Counted from the first letter of the stretch, positions 42,626 to 50,400 are shown. The stretch is DNA of 64,000 bases from Candidatus Peribacterales bacterium (GCA_020058765.1 JAGVDM010000006.1:245488-309487); one strand, 5' to 3'. Numbers and translations: made by a program. The notes: generated by a model not told the origin, from the letters alone.

Positions 42626-43169
42626 GCGATACCCATTCAGTTTCTGCAATGCCCGCGTGCATGTTTGCTGTACGTGCAGCGAGGAATAGGTAATCGCTCA
42701 AACGATTGATATACACGCGAACGTGTTCGTTGATGCGCTGCCCTGTTGCGAGCGCGACAATGCACCGCTCAGCACGCCGGCATACTGTGCGCGCTTGATG
42801 GAGGAGAGCTGCTGCCCGGGAACCGCCCGGGAGCACAAACCGCGTAAGTGCCGGTAGATTGGCTTCCAGTGCAGTCCCCCACCGTTCGAGCAAGGCGACA
42901 TGTTCCTGAGTGATCCGATCAACAGTCACATGCTCCGGCGCCGCCAGATCTGTGCCGACTTCGAAGAGTGTGGATTGAATTTGCGGAAGTTGGTCACGGA
43001 GTGCCAGCGGCAAATCGGGCTCAGAAATCACTGATCCAAGGATCGCGTTGAGTTCATCTACTTCTCCAAACGACCAAATACGCTCGTCCGTTTTGGACAC
43101 ACGCGACCCGCCGATGAGCCCCGTTGTCCCATCGTCACCCGTGGCCGTAGAAAGACTAGGCCGTGTCAT
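42618..43169 (-). CDS. PduO-type cob(I)alamin adenosyltransferase
   Basis: 183 aa. TGDDGTTGLIGGSRVSKTDERIWSFGEVDELNAILG is the ATP-binding N-terminus (T-G-D-x-G-x-T-x-L), and FVLPGGSRAAALLHQARTVCRRAERCIVAL with YINRLSDYLFLAARTAN are the conserved helices. It forms adenosylcobalamin from corrinoid and ATP. No cobalamin-dependent enzyme is visible in the window. It lies 6 bases upstream of pheT. Confidence 0.9.
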   Translation of the reverse strand: MTRPSLSTATGDDGTTGLIGGSRVSKTDERIWSFGEVDELNAILGSVISEPDLPLALRDQLPQIQSTLFEVGTDLAAPEHVTVDRITQEHVALLERWGTALEANLPALTRFVLPGGSRAAALLHQARTVCRRAERCIVALATGQRINEHVRVYINRLSDYLFLAARTANMHAGIAETEWVSPK

Positions 43170-43175
43170 ATGGTG

Positions 43176-45548
43176 TTACTGGAGAACCGCAAGAACCTTC
43201 TCGTGCTCGGCTTTCACTTCGGCTTCCGTGAGTGTGCGCTCATTGCTTTGGTACGTAAGGCGAAAGGTAACAGCGTAATCCTTTGCACCGGGTGCACCGT
43301 ACAGATCTGCAAATTCCACCTGCTGCAAGAGCGATGTTTGCTGCTGCATTTTGGATCGCAATACTGCAGCAGATTGCTTCGGCGTGAGTTGCACTGTGAC
43401 GTCGTACACAATTGCGGGGAATGCCGATAAGCGAGGCGACAATCGAACAATTGGATCTGCCTTGAAGACGGCATCGAGATTGAGCACAACCGCAGCAGCG
43501 CGATGGGGCAGATCAAATGCCTCACGCACTGTAGGGTGCACTTCAAACACTGTGCCAACAGATACGCCGTTTTGCAGCAGAGCTGCGCAGCGACCTGGAT
43601 GGGCAAATGCAGGAACTTCTTTTGCTGGAGCCACTTCTAGCGTGTGTCCGGCGGTAGAAAGTGCAGCAATCAGCCCATCTTTCACCTCCAGGAATGGGTC
43701 ATCTTTGGTGCCTGTTTTGCGGCGCGATGCCACGAGCATCGCAAGCTCGGTGTGTTCACCTTGTGCAGAAAACGCGTGCGCGATCGCAAACGTTTTGCAC
43801 GCCCGATCGGTGTGCCGCAAGTTCTCTTCCGCATGCGAAAGCAATGCAGGCAGCACGCTTGGTTGGAGCAAGCTCAATTCCTCACCCAATGCATTATCTA
43901 CGCCGAGTGCAGCCTCTGGATCCATGGCGCAACGCCGCAACAGTTCCGGGCCAACAAGGGAGAGCGGCACGATTTCAATGCAGCCTTCTTCTTTGAGTGC
44001 ATCACGCATGCGGTTTTGCCGATGGTCGCGCGCAGGCGGGACAGTCGCAGCAAGTGGCATCTGCGATGCAATGCGGTCATAGCCGTAGATGCGCCCGATT
44101 TCTTCGATAAGGTCATGCTGTGCCTTCATGTCGCCCATGCGCCACAACGGCGGTGTAACAGACCAATCGGCAGCGGCTGATTTGCCTTTCTGCACTTCGC
44201 AACCGAGTGCCTCGAGAATGCGTGCGACATCTGCGGTAGGGATCTCTGCACCCAATACGCTCTGTACACGAGCGAGTGAAAGAGAGATGACCTGCGCTGT
44301 ACCGTTGGTACCAACGGACTCCTTTTTGGATGCAATACGTGCACCGGGCACAAGCTCCAGAAAGAGCTCCACGGCCCGATAGAAGCCTTGCTCTGCCGTG
44401 CTGTGCGGCACGCCCTTTTCGTACACGGTGGCGGCATCTGTTCTGTGACCCGTAGCAATGACCGTTCTGCGAATAGACATAGGATCGAGTGACGCGCTGT
44501 GTAGGTAAATACGACGTGTGCTCGACTTGGTGGAACTGCGAAGACCGCCCATGATGCCAAGGAGATCAAAGATGCCTTCGTCATCGCTCAGCACCAATGC
44601 GCCATTGGGAAGTGCGAACGTCTTGTTATCGAGTGTGGTGATCTTTTCGCCCTTCTTTGCCGTACGCATGTGCACATCACCGCGAATGTCATCTGCATCG
44701 AAACTGTGGAGTGGTACGCCAATTTCCGTCGCAACATAGTTGGTGATGTCGATCGGCAAATTGATAGAGCGCCAACCTGTGGCTTCCAACCGACGACGCA
44801 TCCATTCTGGAGTTTCTCCCAAACCATCAATCTCTATCATGCACGCGCAATAGCGGGGCATGAGCGTTGGCGATTCGATACTGAGCGAGAATGGCACCGC
44901 ACCCTTGCCGAATGCTGGGGCAGCAATGTCTGGCTCCTTCTTCCATGTAGCCAGGCCAACCGCAACCAGCTCACGGGCAAAGCCGATTTGTGAAAAGAGG
45001 TCTGGGCGGTGGGTAATCGCATGGTTATCGATATCGAGTACCGTATCGTTGAGACCCAAGTATTCCTGAAGTGAAGTGCCAACATCACTCTCTCCATCGC
45101 CAAGATCTACAATCGGCCGCTCTCCTTGATCGGGCGTTGCAGGGAAACGGTCGGCAATATCCAGCTCCTCAGCGGCACAAATCATCCCTTCGCTTGTTTC
45201 ACCACGGATCTTCGCGGGTTCGAGGGTAACCATCTCGTCTCCATGCCACCGCACAGTGGCACCCACATGCGCAAAGGCAACACGCATACCGGAGCGCAGA
45301 TTGGTACCGCCACACACAACACGCTTGGTACCGCGATCGGTTTGCACATCGCAGAGGGAGAGCTTGTCGGCATTGGGGTGCTTGTGCACCGAGAGCACTT
45401 TGCCTACGCAACAATCGCGTAGGAGTGCCCCTTGCTGGTGGATATCATCCACTTCGGCAATGTGCGCTGTTATGACACGCGCAATCGCAGCAGGATCAGA
45501 TTCCTTCCACTGAAGGTGTTCGCCGAGCCATTCAAGAGAGATCTTCAT
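43176..45548 (-). CDS. pheT: Phenylalanyl-tRNA synthetase beta subunit
   Basis: From MKISLEWLGEHLQWKESDPAAI (45548) 790 aa. The domains follow in order: the OB-fold tRNA-binding domain (CCVGKVLSVHKHPNADKLSLCDVQTD, from about 45), B3/B4 editing domain (MPRYCACMIEIDGLGETPEWMRRRLEATGWRSINLPIDITNYV), B5, and the C-terminal anticodon-binding FDX-ACB domain (SPRLSAFPAIVYDVTVQL). It pairs with PheS, which is not in the window, so the genes are split here. TATTCT lies 10 bases before the ATG. The ORF-track start extends into tRNA-like repeats and is wrong. Confidence 0.95.
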   Translation of the reverse strand: MKISLEWLGEHLQWKESDPAAIARVITAHIAEVDDIHQQGALLRDCCVGKVLSVHKHPNADKLSLCDVQTDRGTKRVVCGGTNLRSGMRVAFAHVGATVRWHGDEMVTLEPAKIRGETSEGMICAAEELDIADRFPATPDQGERPIVDLGDGESDVGTSLQEYLGLNDTVLDIDNHAITHRPDLFSQIGFARELVAVGLATWKKEPDIAAPAFGKGAVPFSLSIESPTLMPRYCACMIEIDGLGETPEWMRRRLEATGWRSINLPIDITNYVATEIGVPLHSFDADDIRGDVHMRTAKKGEKITTLDNKTFALPNGALVLSDDEGIFDLLGIMGGLRSSTKSSTRRIYLHSASLDPMSIRRTVIATGHRTDAATVYEKGVPHSTAEQGFYRAVELFLELVPGARIASKKESVGTNGTAQVISLSLARVQSVLGAEIPTADVARILEALGCEVQKGKSAAADWSVTPPLWRMGDMKAQHDLIEEIGRIYGYDRIASQMPLAATVPPARDHRQNRMRDALKEEGCIEIVPLSLVGPELLRRCAMDPEAALGVDNALGEELSLLQPSVLPALLSHAEENLRHTDRACKTFAIAHAFSAQGEHTELAMLVASRRKTGTKDDPFLEVKDGLIAALSTAGHTLEVAPAKEVPAFAHPGRCAALLQNGVSVGTVFEVHPTVREAFDLPHRAAAVVLNLDAVFKADPIVRLSPRLSAFPAIVYDVTVQLTPKQSAAVLRSKMQQQTSLLQQVEFADLYGAPGAKDYAVTFRLTYQSNERTLTEAEVKAEHEKVLAVLQ

Positions 45549-45651
45549 TTCGCCCAAGAGAATACTCCAGAACTGCCTGCCTTTGCACGAGTAAAAGTCC
45601 TCGGGAAGACGCTTTGCGCATGGCGGGGGCAACGGTAGACTCGCCTGCGCT

Positions 45652-45696
45652 GGAGAGGTCGCACAGATGGTGCCTAGTGCGCCACGCACTGTCTCC
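45652..45696 (+). repeat. tRNA-Ser-derived 45-base mini-copy 1
   Basis: GGAGAGGTCGCACAGATGG... matches the acceptor 5' strand and D-arm region of the tRNA-Ser at 45788. It ends after 45 bases in GTCTCC, which can pair with the 5' GGAGA. Inside, AGTGCG-CCA-CGCACT forms a perfect 6-bp hairpin. The anticodon, variable and T arms are missing. Confidence 0.75.
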
Positions 45697-45724
45697 AGTA
45701 GAGTTCTTTCTATCAATGCAATAC

Positions 45725-45769
45725 GGAGAGGTCGCACAGATGGTGCCTAGTGCGCCACGCACTGCCTCC
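45725..45769 (+). repeat. tRNA-Ser-derived 45-base mini-copy 2
   Basis: Differs from mini-copy 1 at one base (GCCTCC for GTCTCC at the end) and begins 73 bases after it. The intact tRNA-Ser begins 63 bases further on. The three therefore form a short tandem series. Confidence 0.75.
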
Positions 45770-45787
45770 TGTATGGTTCACGGACAT

Positions 45788-45877
45788 GGAGAGGTCGCAT
45801 AGTGGCCTAGTGCGCCTGCTTGGAGAGCAGGTATCCCCGCAAGGGGATCGGGAGTTCGAATCTCCCCCTCTCCGCCA
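45788..45877 (+). tRNA. tRNA-Ser (anticodon GGA), CCA encoded
   Basis: Acceptor stem GGAGAGG/CCTCTCC, anticodon stem CCTGC/GCAGG with loop TTGGAGA (anticodon GGA), long variable arm TATCCCCGCAAGGGGATC, T arm GGGAGTTCGAATCTCCC, discriminator G, and encoded CCA at 45875-45877. It reads UCC/UCU. Confidence 0.95.
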
Positions 45878-45899
45878 CCGTATACTCCTGGTGGCGGAA

Positions 45900-46850
45900 C
45901 TACAGACCCCCCTCCCGCTCGGTAGGCTCGTAATATCGCAGACCGAGCTTCGCATAGATCTCTTCCTCGGTCTGAGATGCGATCACCTGATCACCCTCAA
46001 ACAAACCGTACTCGTTGAGTTTCCAGCCATTGCGAATCGCGATCTTTCGCATGGCAATGTTGTGGTCTTTGGATCCAGTGAAATAGAGCAGGGCAGCACC
46101 CCACTGATCGGCCTCTACAAAACGGACATCTACGCGCAGACCTGAGACAAAATCAAAGGAGAGTTTTTTGTCGCCGTGCGCTACAACGTTGCGCACGATT
46201 GGCAACGCGGCAATTGCCGCAGAGATCTCGTGGGGAGCATTCGTCACCACAAGGATGTCGATATCACCAACTGTCGCCTTTTTGCGCCGATACGAACCCG
46301 CGACTTCTGCACGATCCACTCCTTTCACTTTGCGAATCGCTTTGAGCAGCGTTTCTACTTCATCCTCCACGTCGACGAGCGTGAATCGAGTAGTGCGCTC
46401 CTTCACGCGTCCAGCATTCTCCAAGAGCTTCTGCTCCATGACTGCATCGAAACCATCAAGATCACGGATCTTGCCCGCCTTCGCTGCCGCTACCAAATCG
46501 GCAACGGTCTGGATGTTCAGCTCCATTTGCAGCTTACGGATGCGCTTGGGACCCAAGCCTTCTATATCCATGAGCTCCGCAGGTATGCCCCCCTGTGCCG
46601 CAAGCAGCTGATCGAGAGTGTGCATACGACCAGTCTCGAGGAATTCCATAATCTTGCCGGCAATTGCCTTGCCGATACCGGGGAGTTTTTCGAGTTCTTT
46701 CTCATTCCCATAGGTGGACACATCGTTGGGCAAATCTTCCACTACCTGCGCTGCACGCCGATAGGCGGCAGGCTTAAACGCCACACCTTGCTCATCGAGC
46801 AGGGTGGCGATCTGGCGGAGCATGCCGGCTACCCGAAGATTATTCGCCAT
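45900..46850 (-). CDS. polX: Family X DNA polymerase core (PolX without PHP domain)
   Basis: 316 aa from MANNLRVAGMLRQIATLLDEQGVAFKPAAYRRAAQVVEDL (46850). The 8-kDa-like domain has a helix-hairpin-helix (LEKLPGIGKAIAGKIMEFLETG), then a second HhH (MDIEGLGPKRIRKLQMEL), and the palm with GSYRRKKATVGDIDILVV, where GDIDI carries two catalytic Asp. Bacterial PolX usually has a C-terminal PHP exonuclease; here the protein stops before it. It fills short gaps in base-excision repair. TATGCT is 7 bases before this ATG. Confidence 0.88.
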   Translation of the reverse strand: MANNLRVAGMLRQIATLLDEQGVAFKPAAYRRAAQVVEDLPNDVSTYGNEKELEKLPGIGKAIAGKIMEFLETGRMHTLDQLLAAQGGIPAELMDIEGLGPKRIRKLQMELNIQTVADLVAAAKAGKIRDLDGFDAVMEQKLLENAGRVKERTTRFTLVDVEDEVETLLKAIRKVKGVDRAEVAGSYRRKKATVGDIDILVVTNAPHEISAAIAALPIVRNVVAHGDKKLSFDFVSGLRVDVRFVEADQWGAALLYFTGSKDHNIAMRKIAIRNGWKLNEYGLFEGDQVIASQTEEEIYAKLGLRYYEPTEREGGL

Positions 46851-46882
46851 GTCTTGCAGCATACCAAGCTGCGGGCAATGCG

Positions 46883-47845
46883 TTAATGGCCCGCAACGGC
46901 ATTCACTTCCAGCGTGGCATGCCCGAGCATGCGCTCGAGCTCACGTGCGGCAGGCTGCTGTGAATGATCTCCATTACTCTTGGAGAGCTTTTCGCCATAC
47001 CGCGTAAGGAGTGGCCCTACGTAATGGTGCACAACAACGTCCTTGTTCATATCCCGTATAAGCCCGCTCAAACGTTGTGCCTTGGGTGTGCGACCCGGGC
47101 CCCACTCCATGCCGTAATCCCCACCAAATACATGCGCCACGCCCGCATTTTTATCGCGCGCCAGGAGCACGTCGCGGAGTGGATCGATCGTGTAGTGCAT
47201 GGCCCAGTTGGTTTGATCACGTTCGAGATCCACTGTCACTACTCTGCAGCGACATGCTGCATTGCGGCACGCGCCATACATTTTCCCCGGTTCTGTTTGC
47301 ACATCACTGCATGCTACCGGCGCGTAGTGACATTCACGGCACACCGGCCGCATGGAGAGCTGCCCCTTATCGTGCGGATAGTCGGGCCGAAAGATGGGGA
47401 ATGCGTTGGAAATACGATCATGATTAAGCCGAATCATCTCGTAGAGACGGTAGCCATTCCCGAGTGATTCAGCATGCGGAGCTTGCGACATGTGGTTCGA
47501 CATTGGCCGAACCATGACTCGTTCCTGCAATCCATCACTACTGAGTTCACGTTCCATATCTGCAATAAAGGACCGCATGCGTACAACAATGCTCGCCACA
47601 TTATCGTTTGGCGGCATCCATACACCCCGACCTTCGCGCTCTTTCTTATTGTCGTACTCTCGATCATCGACAAAAAAGAGCCCCTTCGTGTCACGTCGAT
47701 CGGCAATCAATCGGAGTGCCTGGTACATCGTAAGGTAGTGCCCAAGATGCACGTCAGACTTCGAAGGGTTGATGCCCATCGTGACTAGATTGATATCCTG
47801 TGGGATATCCTCCAGCCTATCGCCTTTGTTGACGGAATAATGCAT
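46883..47845 (-). CDS. Class I aminoacyl-tRNA synthetase-like catalytic core (LysRS-I-like)
   Basis: 320 aa from MHYSVNKGDRLEDIPQDIN (47845). It carries a HIGH motif (GINPSKSDVHLGHYLTMYQALRL) and a KMSKS-type motif (YGEKLSKSNGD) near the C-terminus, with a cysteine-rich zinc-ribbon insertion (CRECHYAPVACSDVQTEPGKMYGACRNAACRC). HVFGGDYGMEWGPGRTPKAQ before the second motif is reminiscent of class I LysRS. There is no anticodon-binding domain. It may charge a non-tRNA or modified acceptor, in the manner of synthetase paralogues. Family placement is tentative. Confidence 0.55.
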   Translation of the reverse strand: MHYSVNKGDRLEDIPQDINLVTMGINPSKSDVHLGHYLTMYQALRLIADRRDTKGLFFVDDREYDNKKEREGRGVWMPPNDNVASIVVRMRSFIADMERELSSDGLQERVMVRPMSNHMSQAPHAESLGNGYRLYEMIRLNHDRISNAFPIFRPDYPHDKGQLSMRPVCRECHYAPVACSDVQTEPGKMYGACRNAACRCRVVTVDLERDQTNWAMHYTIDPLRDVLLARDKNAGVAHVFGGDYGMEWGPGRTPKAQRLSGLIRDMNKDVVVHHYVGPLLTRYGEKLSKSNGDHSQQPAARELERMLGHATLEVNAVAGH

Positions 47846-47877
47846 GAATACAGGGAGCAATCTGGCTTCAGGGTTCC

Positions 47878-47906
47878 CCCGTCGCATGCACAAAGCATGC
47901 GACGGG
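47878..47906 (-). terminator. 12-bp hairpin below the second 52-aa ORF
   Basis: CCCGTCGCATGC (47878-47889) pairs perfectly with GCATGCGACGGG (47895-47906). In the minus-strand RNA the loop is UUUGU. It lies between the 52-aa gene and the synthetase-like gene and has no U-run, so it may be a processing or stability element. Confidence 0.55.
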
Positions 47907-47938
47907 AGAGGATGATGTTGTTCAGCGGGAACGTGGCG

Positions 47939-48097
47939 TTAACGACGCAAGACTTCTCCCTTCGGGATTCTCCGCTTGGTCGCGGGGACGGTCACGATGT
48001 GACCATTCCGCTTGCGAATGCGGAGCGTCTTCCATTGCGGATGACGACGAGAGAAAAAATCGATTGGCGCGGAAATGCCGTAGTACCGGGGGGCCAT
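47939..48097 (-). CDS. 52-aa basic protein, small ORF 2
   Basis: MAPRYYGISAPIDFFSRRHPQWKTLRIRKRNGHIVTVPATKRRIPKGEVLRR. ATG 48097 is preceded by GGAGGAGGTCTCA, one of the few textbook Shine-Dalgarno sequences in the window, so strong translation is expected. Rich in Arg/Lys with two aromatic patches; the middle (KTLRIRKRNGHIVTVPA) looks like a beta hairpin. It could be a small RNA- or ribosome-binding protein. No family recognised. Confidence 0.6.
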   Translation of the reverse strand: MAPRYYGISAPIDFFSRRHPQWKTLRIRKRNGHIVTVPATKRRIPKGEVLRR

Positions 48098-48274
48098 TGA
48101 GACCTCCTCCATGCGAAAACAACGATCCTGTCCGCCTACGTCCGCGGTCCTCCGCGGCAGCACCTCACATGAGGCAGGGGCGCGCCCGCACTGGGGCGTA
48201 AAGACAGGTTGCTCATTGCAAATACGACCATGTAAATGAACAGATATACAGGAATCTGCCTGGTTTTGGCGGGA

Positions 48275-48307
48275 CCCACCTCCCCGGTACAAGACCGGAG
48301 AGGTGGG
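48275..48307 (-). promoter_or_regulatory. 14-bp hairpin with CUUGU loop in the leader of small ORF 2
   Basis: In the minus-strand RNA CCCACCUCUCCGGU pairs along all 14 positions (one G-U) with ACCGGGGAGGUGGG around the loop CUUGU. Further small hairpins follow towards the ORF: CGCCC/GGGCG, CCUCA/UGAGG, and CCGCGG-AGGA-CCGCGG. Confidence 0.7.
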
Positions 48308-48325
48308 CAAAATGTGGGGAGGGGG

Positions 48326-48340
48326 CGCTAGTGACTAGCG
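48326..48340 (-). terminator. Palindrome at the stop of small ORF 1
   Basis: CGCTAGTcACTAGCG covers the TAG stop codon of the 52-aa ORF at 48335. It is followed by a C-rich tract rather than U residues. Confidence 0.4.
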
Positions 48341-48493
48341 CACCAACACGGGGGCGGGTTGCTTCGAACGAAGCGAATGGGGCGTCTTGCCGTGGTGGCT
48401 CTTCTTGTGAGAACGCTTCCGCTGAAGCTCCTTACGAAGAGCCTTTTGCGACTCGACACCCATGGCGACCATTTGCTTAGCGCGCTTACCCAT
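48335..48493 (-). CDS. 52-aa basic protein, small ORF 1
   Basis: MGKRAKQMVAMGVESQKALRKELQRKRSHKKSHHGKTPHSLRSKQPAPVLVR, too short for the ORF track. About one third of the residues are Lys, Arg or His. The first 30 residues form a strongly amphipathic basic helix and the rest is flexible. GGGAGA stands 8 bases before the ATG. Such composition is typical of nucleic-acid-binding or ribosomal accessory peptides, but I recognise no family. It follows a 284-base structured leader. Confidence 0.6.
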   Translation of the reverse strand: MGKRAKQMVAMGVESQKALRKELQRKRSHKKSHHGKTPHSLRSKQPAPVLVR

Positions 48494-48777
48494 AGCACAA
48501 ATCTCCCTACAAACGAGAATCCATTCTCATCTCCCAAATACACGCGAATGCGTGGGCTACAGACTCCGCTGTAGCCAAGAGATGAGCCCTGTACAAGACA
48601 GGTTCCTGAATACGTACCAATACTGTGAAGGAACAACCAAGAGCCCATTCCTCTTTTGGAGGGGGTGACTTTCAGGATTCCGTAGAGTGCCTTAGCACGT
48701 GCATCCTGAGCCCCCTTCCGCACACATGCGGAGGCAGGTATAGCCCGGAAAAAGAATGGAGCAGTGCTTCATATCTG
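48494..48777 (-). ncRNA. Structured 5' leader / candidate cis-regulatory RNA of small ORF 1
   Basis: In the minus-strand RNA, several stems occur in order: CCGCA-UGUG-UGCGG (48718-48731), CAGGAU...AUCCUG enclosing GUGC-UAAG-GCAC (48673-48708), CCUGU-CUUGU-ACAGG (48588-48602), and a three-way junction closed by CUCAUCUC/GAGAUGAG (48526-48533 with 48579-48586) holding GGCUACAG/CUGUAGCC and CACGC/GCGUG. The 3' strand of the closing stem overlaps GAGAA of a GAGAA-UGGA-UUCUC hairpin just before the Shine-Dalgarno sequence, so the two are mutually exclusive, as in a riboswitch. I recognise no known class. Confidence 0.55.
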
Positions 48778-48783
48778 CACTGT

Positions 48784-48812
48784 ATGGTAAATATGCCAAG
48801 ACAACTTGTCAA
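48784..48812 (-). promoter_or_regulatory. Promoter for the structured leader
   Basis: On the minus strand TTGACA (48807-48812) is followed after exactly 17 bases by TACCAT (48784-48789). A second TTGACA lies 11 bases upstream (48818-48823), forming a direct repeat. It is the best -35 box in the window. Confidence 0.6.
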
Positions 48813-48823
48813 TATAATGTCAA

Positions 48824-49110
48824 CTGAACTGTACTGATCTATCGGTACATCTCCATACTCGGCTTTTCCTCTATATAAAAAGCAAAATCAAGAATCTGTA
48901 GAGATCGAAATGCAAAACTGGCACGGTAAGTAGAAGAAGCGCAACAATGATCGTATGTCTGATCACATTCGTCACTCCACTATTGCTAGCTTAGAAAGGA
49001 CAAGGCTTGATCAGAATTTGCGCGCTGCCGACGAAGTGTGTCGCAGGGCGCACAACCGAGAACAGCGAGAGCACAACCAAATCCCCGGACAATCCTATCG
49101 CCAACCGATG
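48824..49110. other. Gap with no supported gene
   Basis: Part of a 639-base gene-free stretch (48494-49132). I see an A/T-rich piece near 48870-48890 and a 75-aa plus-strand frame (48955-49182) that overlaps the end of ahcY and is not convincing. Nothing else is supported. Confidence 0.5.
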
Positions 49111-49111
49111 T

Positions 49112-49130
49112 ACGCGCTTTTTGCGCGCGT
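49112..49130 (-). terminator. GC-rich hairpin after ahcY
   Basis: ACGCGC and GCGCGT flank a T-rich loop 3 bases after the ahcY stop. In the transcript it is a short stem around an A-run, a plausible weak terminator. Confidence 0.4.
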
Positions 49131-49132
49131 TA

Positions 49133-50386
49133 CTACGTCCCCTCCTGCCAACTCTGCAGATACTTACGCTGCTCTGGAGTGAGTGTATCGATGGATAAGT
49201 CCATCGAAATAAGCTGCAGCGCAGCGATCTCCTGATCAATTTCTGGTGGAAGAGTAATCACCCCCGGCGTGAGGTGCTTTCGATTCTTCACAAGGTACTC
49301 ACAAGCTAATGCCTGCCCGCAGAAGCTCAGGCTCATCACTTCGCTTGGGTGCCCCTCGGCTGACGCCAGATTTACAAGACGGCCTTCGCCGGCAACATAA
49401 ATGACTCGACCATCCTTCTGCAGGTACTCGTCGAGATAGTGGCGAACGCGACGCTTACGTTTCGCGTTCGTTTCCAGTGCCTTCATATCGATCTCGTTAT
49501 CGAAGTGACCCGAGTTTGCGAGCACGGCACCGTCTTTCATGCGATCAACGTGTTCCATCCGAATCACATGAAGGTTCCCTGTAACAGTAATGAACAGATC
49601 ACCAATTGCAGCTGCATCGTGCATCTTCATTACGCGGTGGCCGTCCATACCAGCCTGCAGCGCGCAGAATGCATCCACCTCAGTCACAATGACCTGTGCG
49701 CCCATACCCTTAGCTCGCATTGCAACACCCTTCCCGCAGCTACCATAGCCAAGTACCACCACCGTCTTCCCTGCAATCAGCAAATTGGTGGAACGGAGAA
49801 TACCGTCGAATGTCGACTGGCCTGTGCCGTAGTAGTTGTCCATTAGGTGTTTTGTTTTGTTGTCGTTCACTGCAACCATCGGAGTTTTTAATGCGCCTTC
49901 TTTTACCATGGCATGCAGGCGAATAATGCCTGTTGTTGTCTCCTCACATCCGCCAATCATCTTCTCAAGCAAGTGTGGATGCTTGGTGTGAATTTCAGTC
50001 ACAAGATCGCAGCCGTCATCAATGGTAATATCAGGCTTTGCATCAATCACCGCTGTAATGAACTTGTAGTAATCCTCTTTGCTTTCACCCTTGTACGCCC
50101 ATACGAGCACGTTCTCCTCTTCGGCGAGTGCCGCAGCAATATCGTCTTGTGTGGAGAGCGGATTGCACCCGGTGATTGCCACCTTTGCTCCACCAGCAAC
50201 AAGCGTACGCACGAGTACGCCTGTCTCTTTGGTAACGTGCAGTGCCATACCAATGGTGAGCCCTTTGAACGGCTGCTCCTTCGCAAAGCGGTCACGCACG
50301 GAAAGGAGCGCAGACATGCGGCGCTCGGCGATCTCCAGATTGAGCCTCCCTTGTTCGGCGAGTGATGGGTCTTTGACGTACGACAT
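49133..50386 (-). CDS. ahcY: Adenosylhomocysteinase
   Basis: 417 aa, the compact archaeal/bacterial form. GCNPLSTQDDIAAAL, DDGCDLVTEIHTKHP, CEETTTGIIRLHAM, VNDNKTKHLMDNYYGTGQSTFDGI, the NAD site VVVLGYGSCGKGVAMRAKGMGAQVIVTEVD and LANSGHFDNEI are all present. It cleaves S-adenosylhomocysteine to homocysteine and adenosine, relieving product inhibition of methyltransferases. The adenosine kinase gene lies 14 bases upstream in the same direction, so both products are handled together. Confidence 0.96.
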   Translation of the reverse strand: MSYVKDPSLAEQGRLNLEIAERRMSALLSVRDRFAKEQPFKGLTIGMALHVTKETGVLVRTLVAGGAKVAITGCNPLSTQDDIAAALAEEENVLVWAYKGESKEDYYKFITAVIDAKPDITIDDGCDLVTEIHTKHPHLLEKMIGGCEETTTGIIRLHAMVKEGALKTPMVAVNDNKTKHLMDNYYGTGQSTFDGILRSTNLLIAGKTVVVLGYGSCGKGVAMRAKGMGAQVIVTEVDAFCALQAGMDGHRVMKMHDAAAIGDLFITVTGNLHVIRMEHVDRMKDGAVLANSGHFDNEIDMKALETNAKRKRRVRHYLDEYLQKDGRVIYVAGEGRLVNLASAEGHPSEVMSLSFCGQALACEYLVKNRKHLTPGVITLPPEIDQEIAALQLISMDLSIDTLTPEQRKYLQSWQEGT

Positions 50387-50400
50387 CGACGAATTGTTAC

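Noticed and set aside
45532-45762. ORFs across the tRNA-like repeats, and the N-terminal extension of pheT
   Set aside because: The repeated peptide GTICATSP/RHHLCDLS comes from translating the tRNA-derived copies; pheT starts at 45548.
48494-48777. tmRNA, RNase P RNA or SRP RNA in the structured region
   Set aside because: I looked for the tRNA-like ends of tmRNA, the conserved GGAAAGTCCGGGC of RNase P and the GGTCAGGTCCGGAAGG of SRP RNA on both strands and found none.
48955-49182. 75-aa plus-strand ORF between the structured RNA and ahcY
   Set aside because: Composition is low in hydrophobic residues, it overlaps the ahcY end antisense by 50 bases, and no motif is visible. AACAAT 6 bases before its ATG is the only support.
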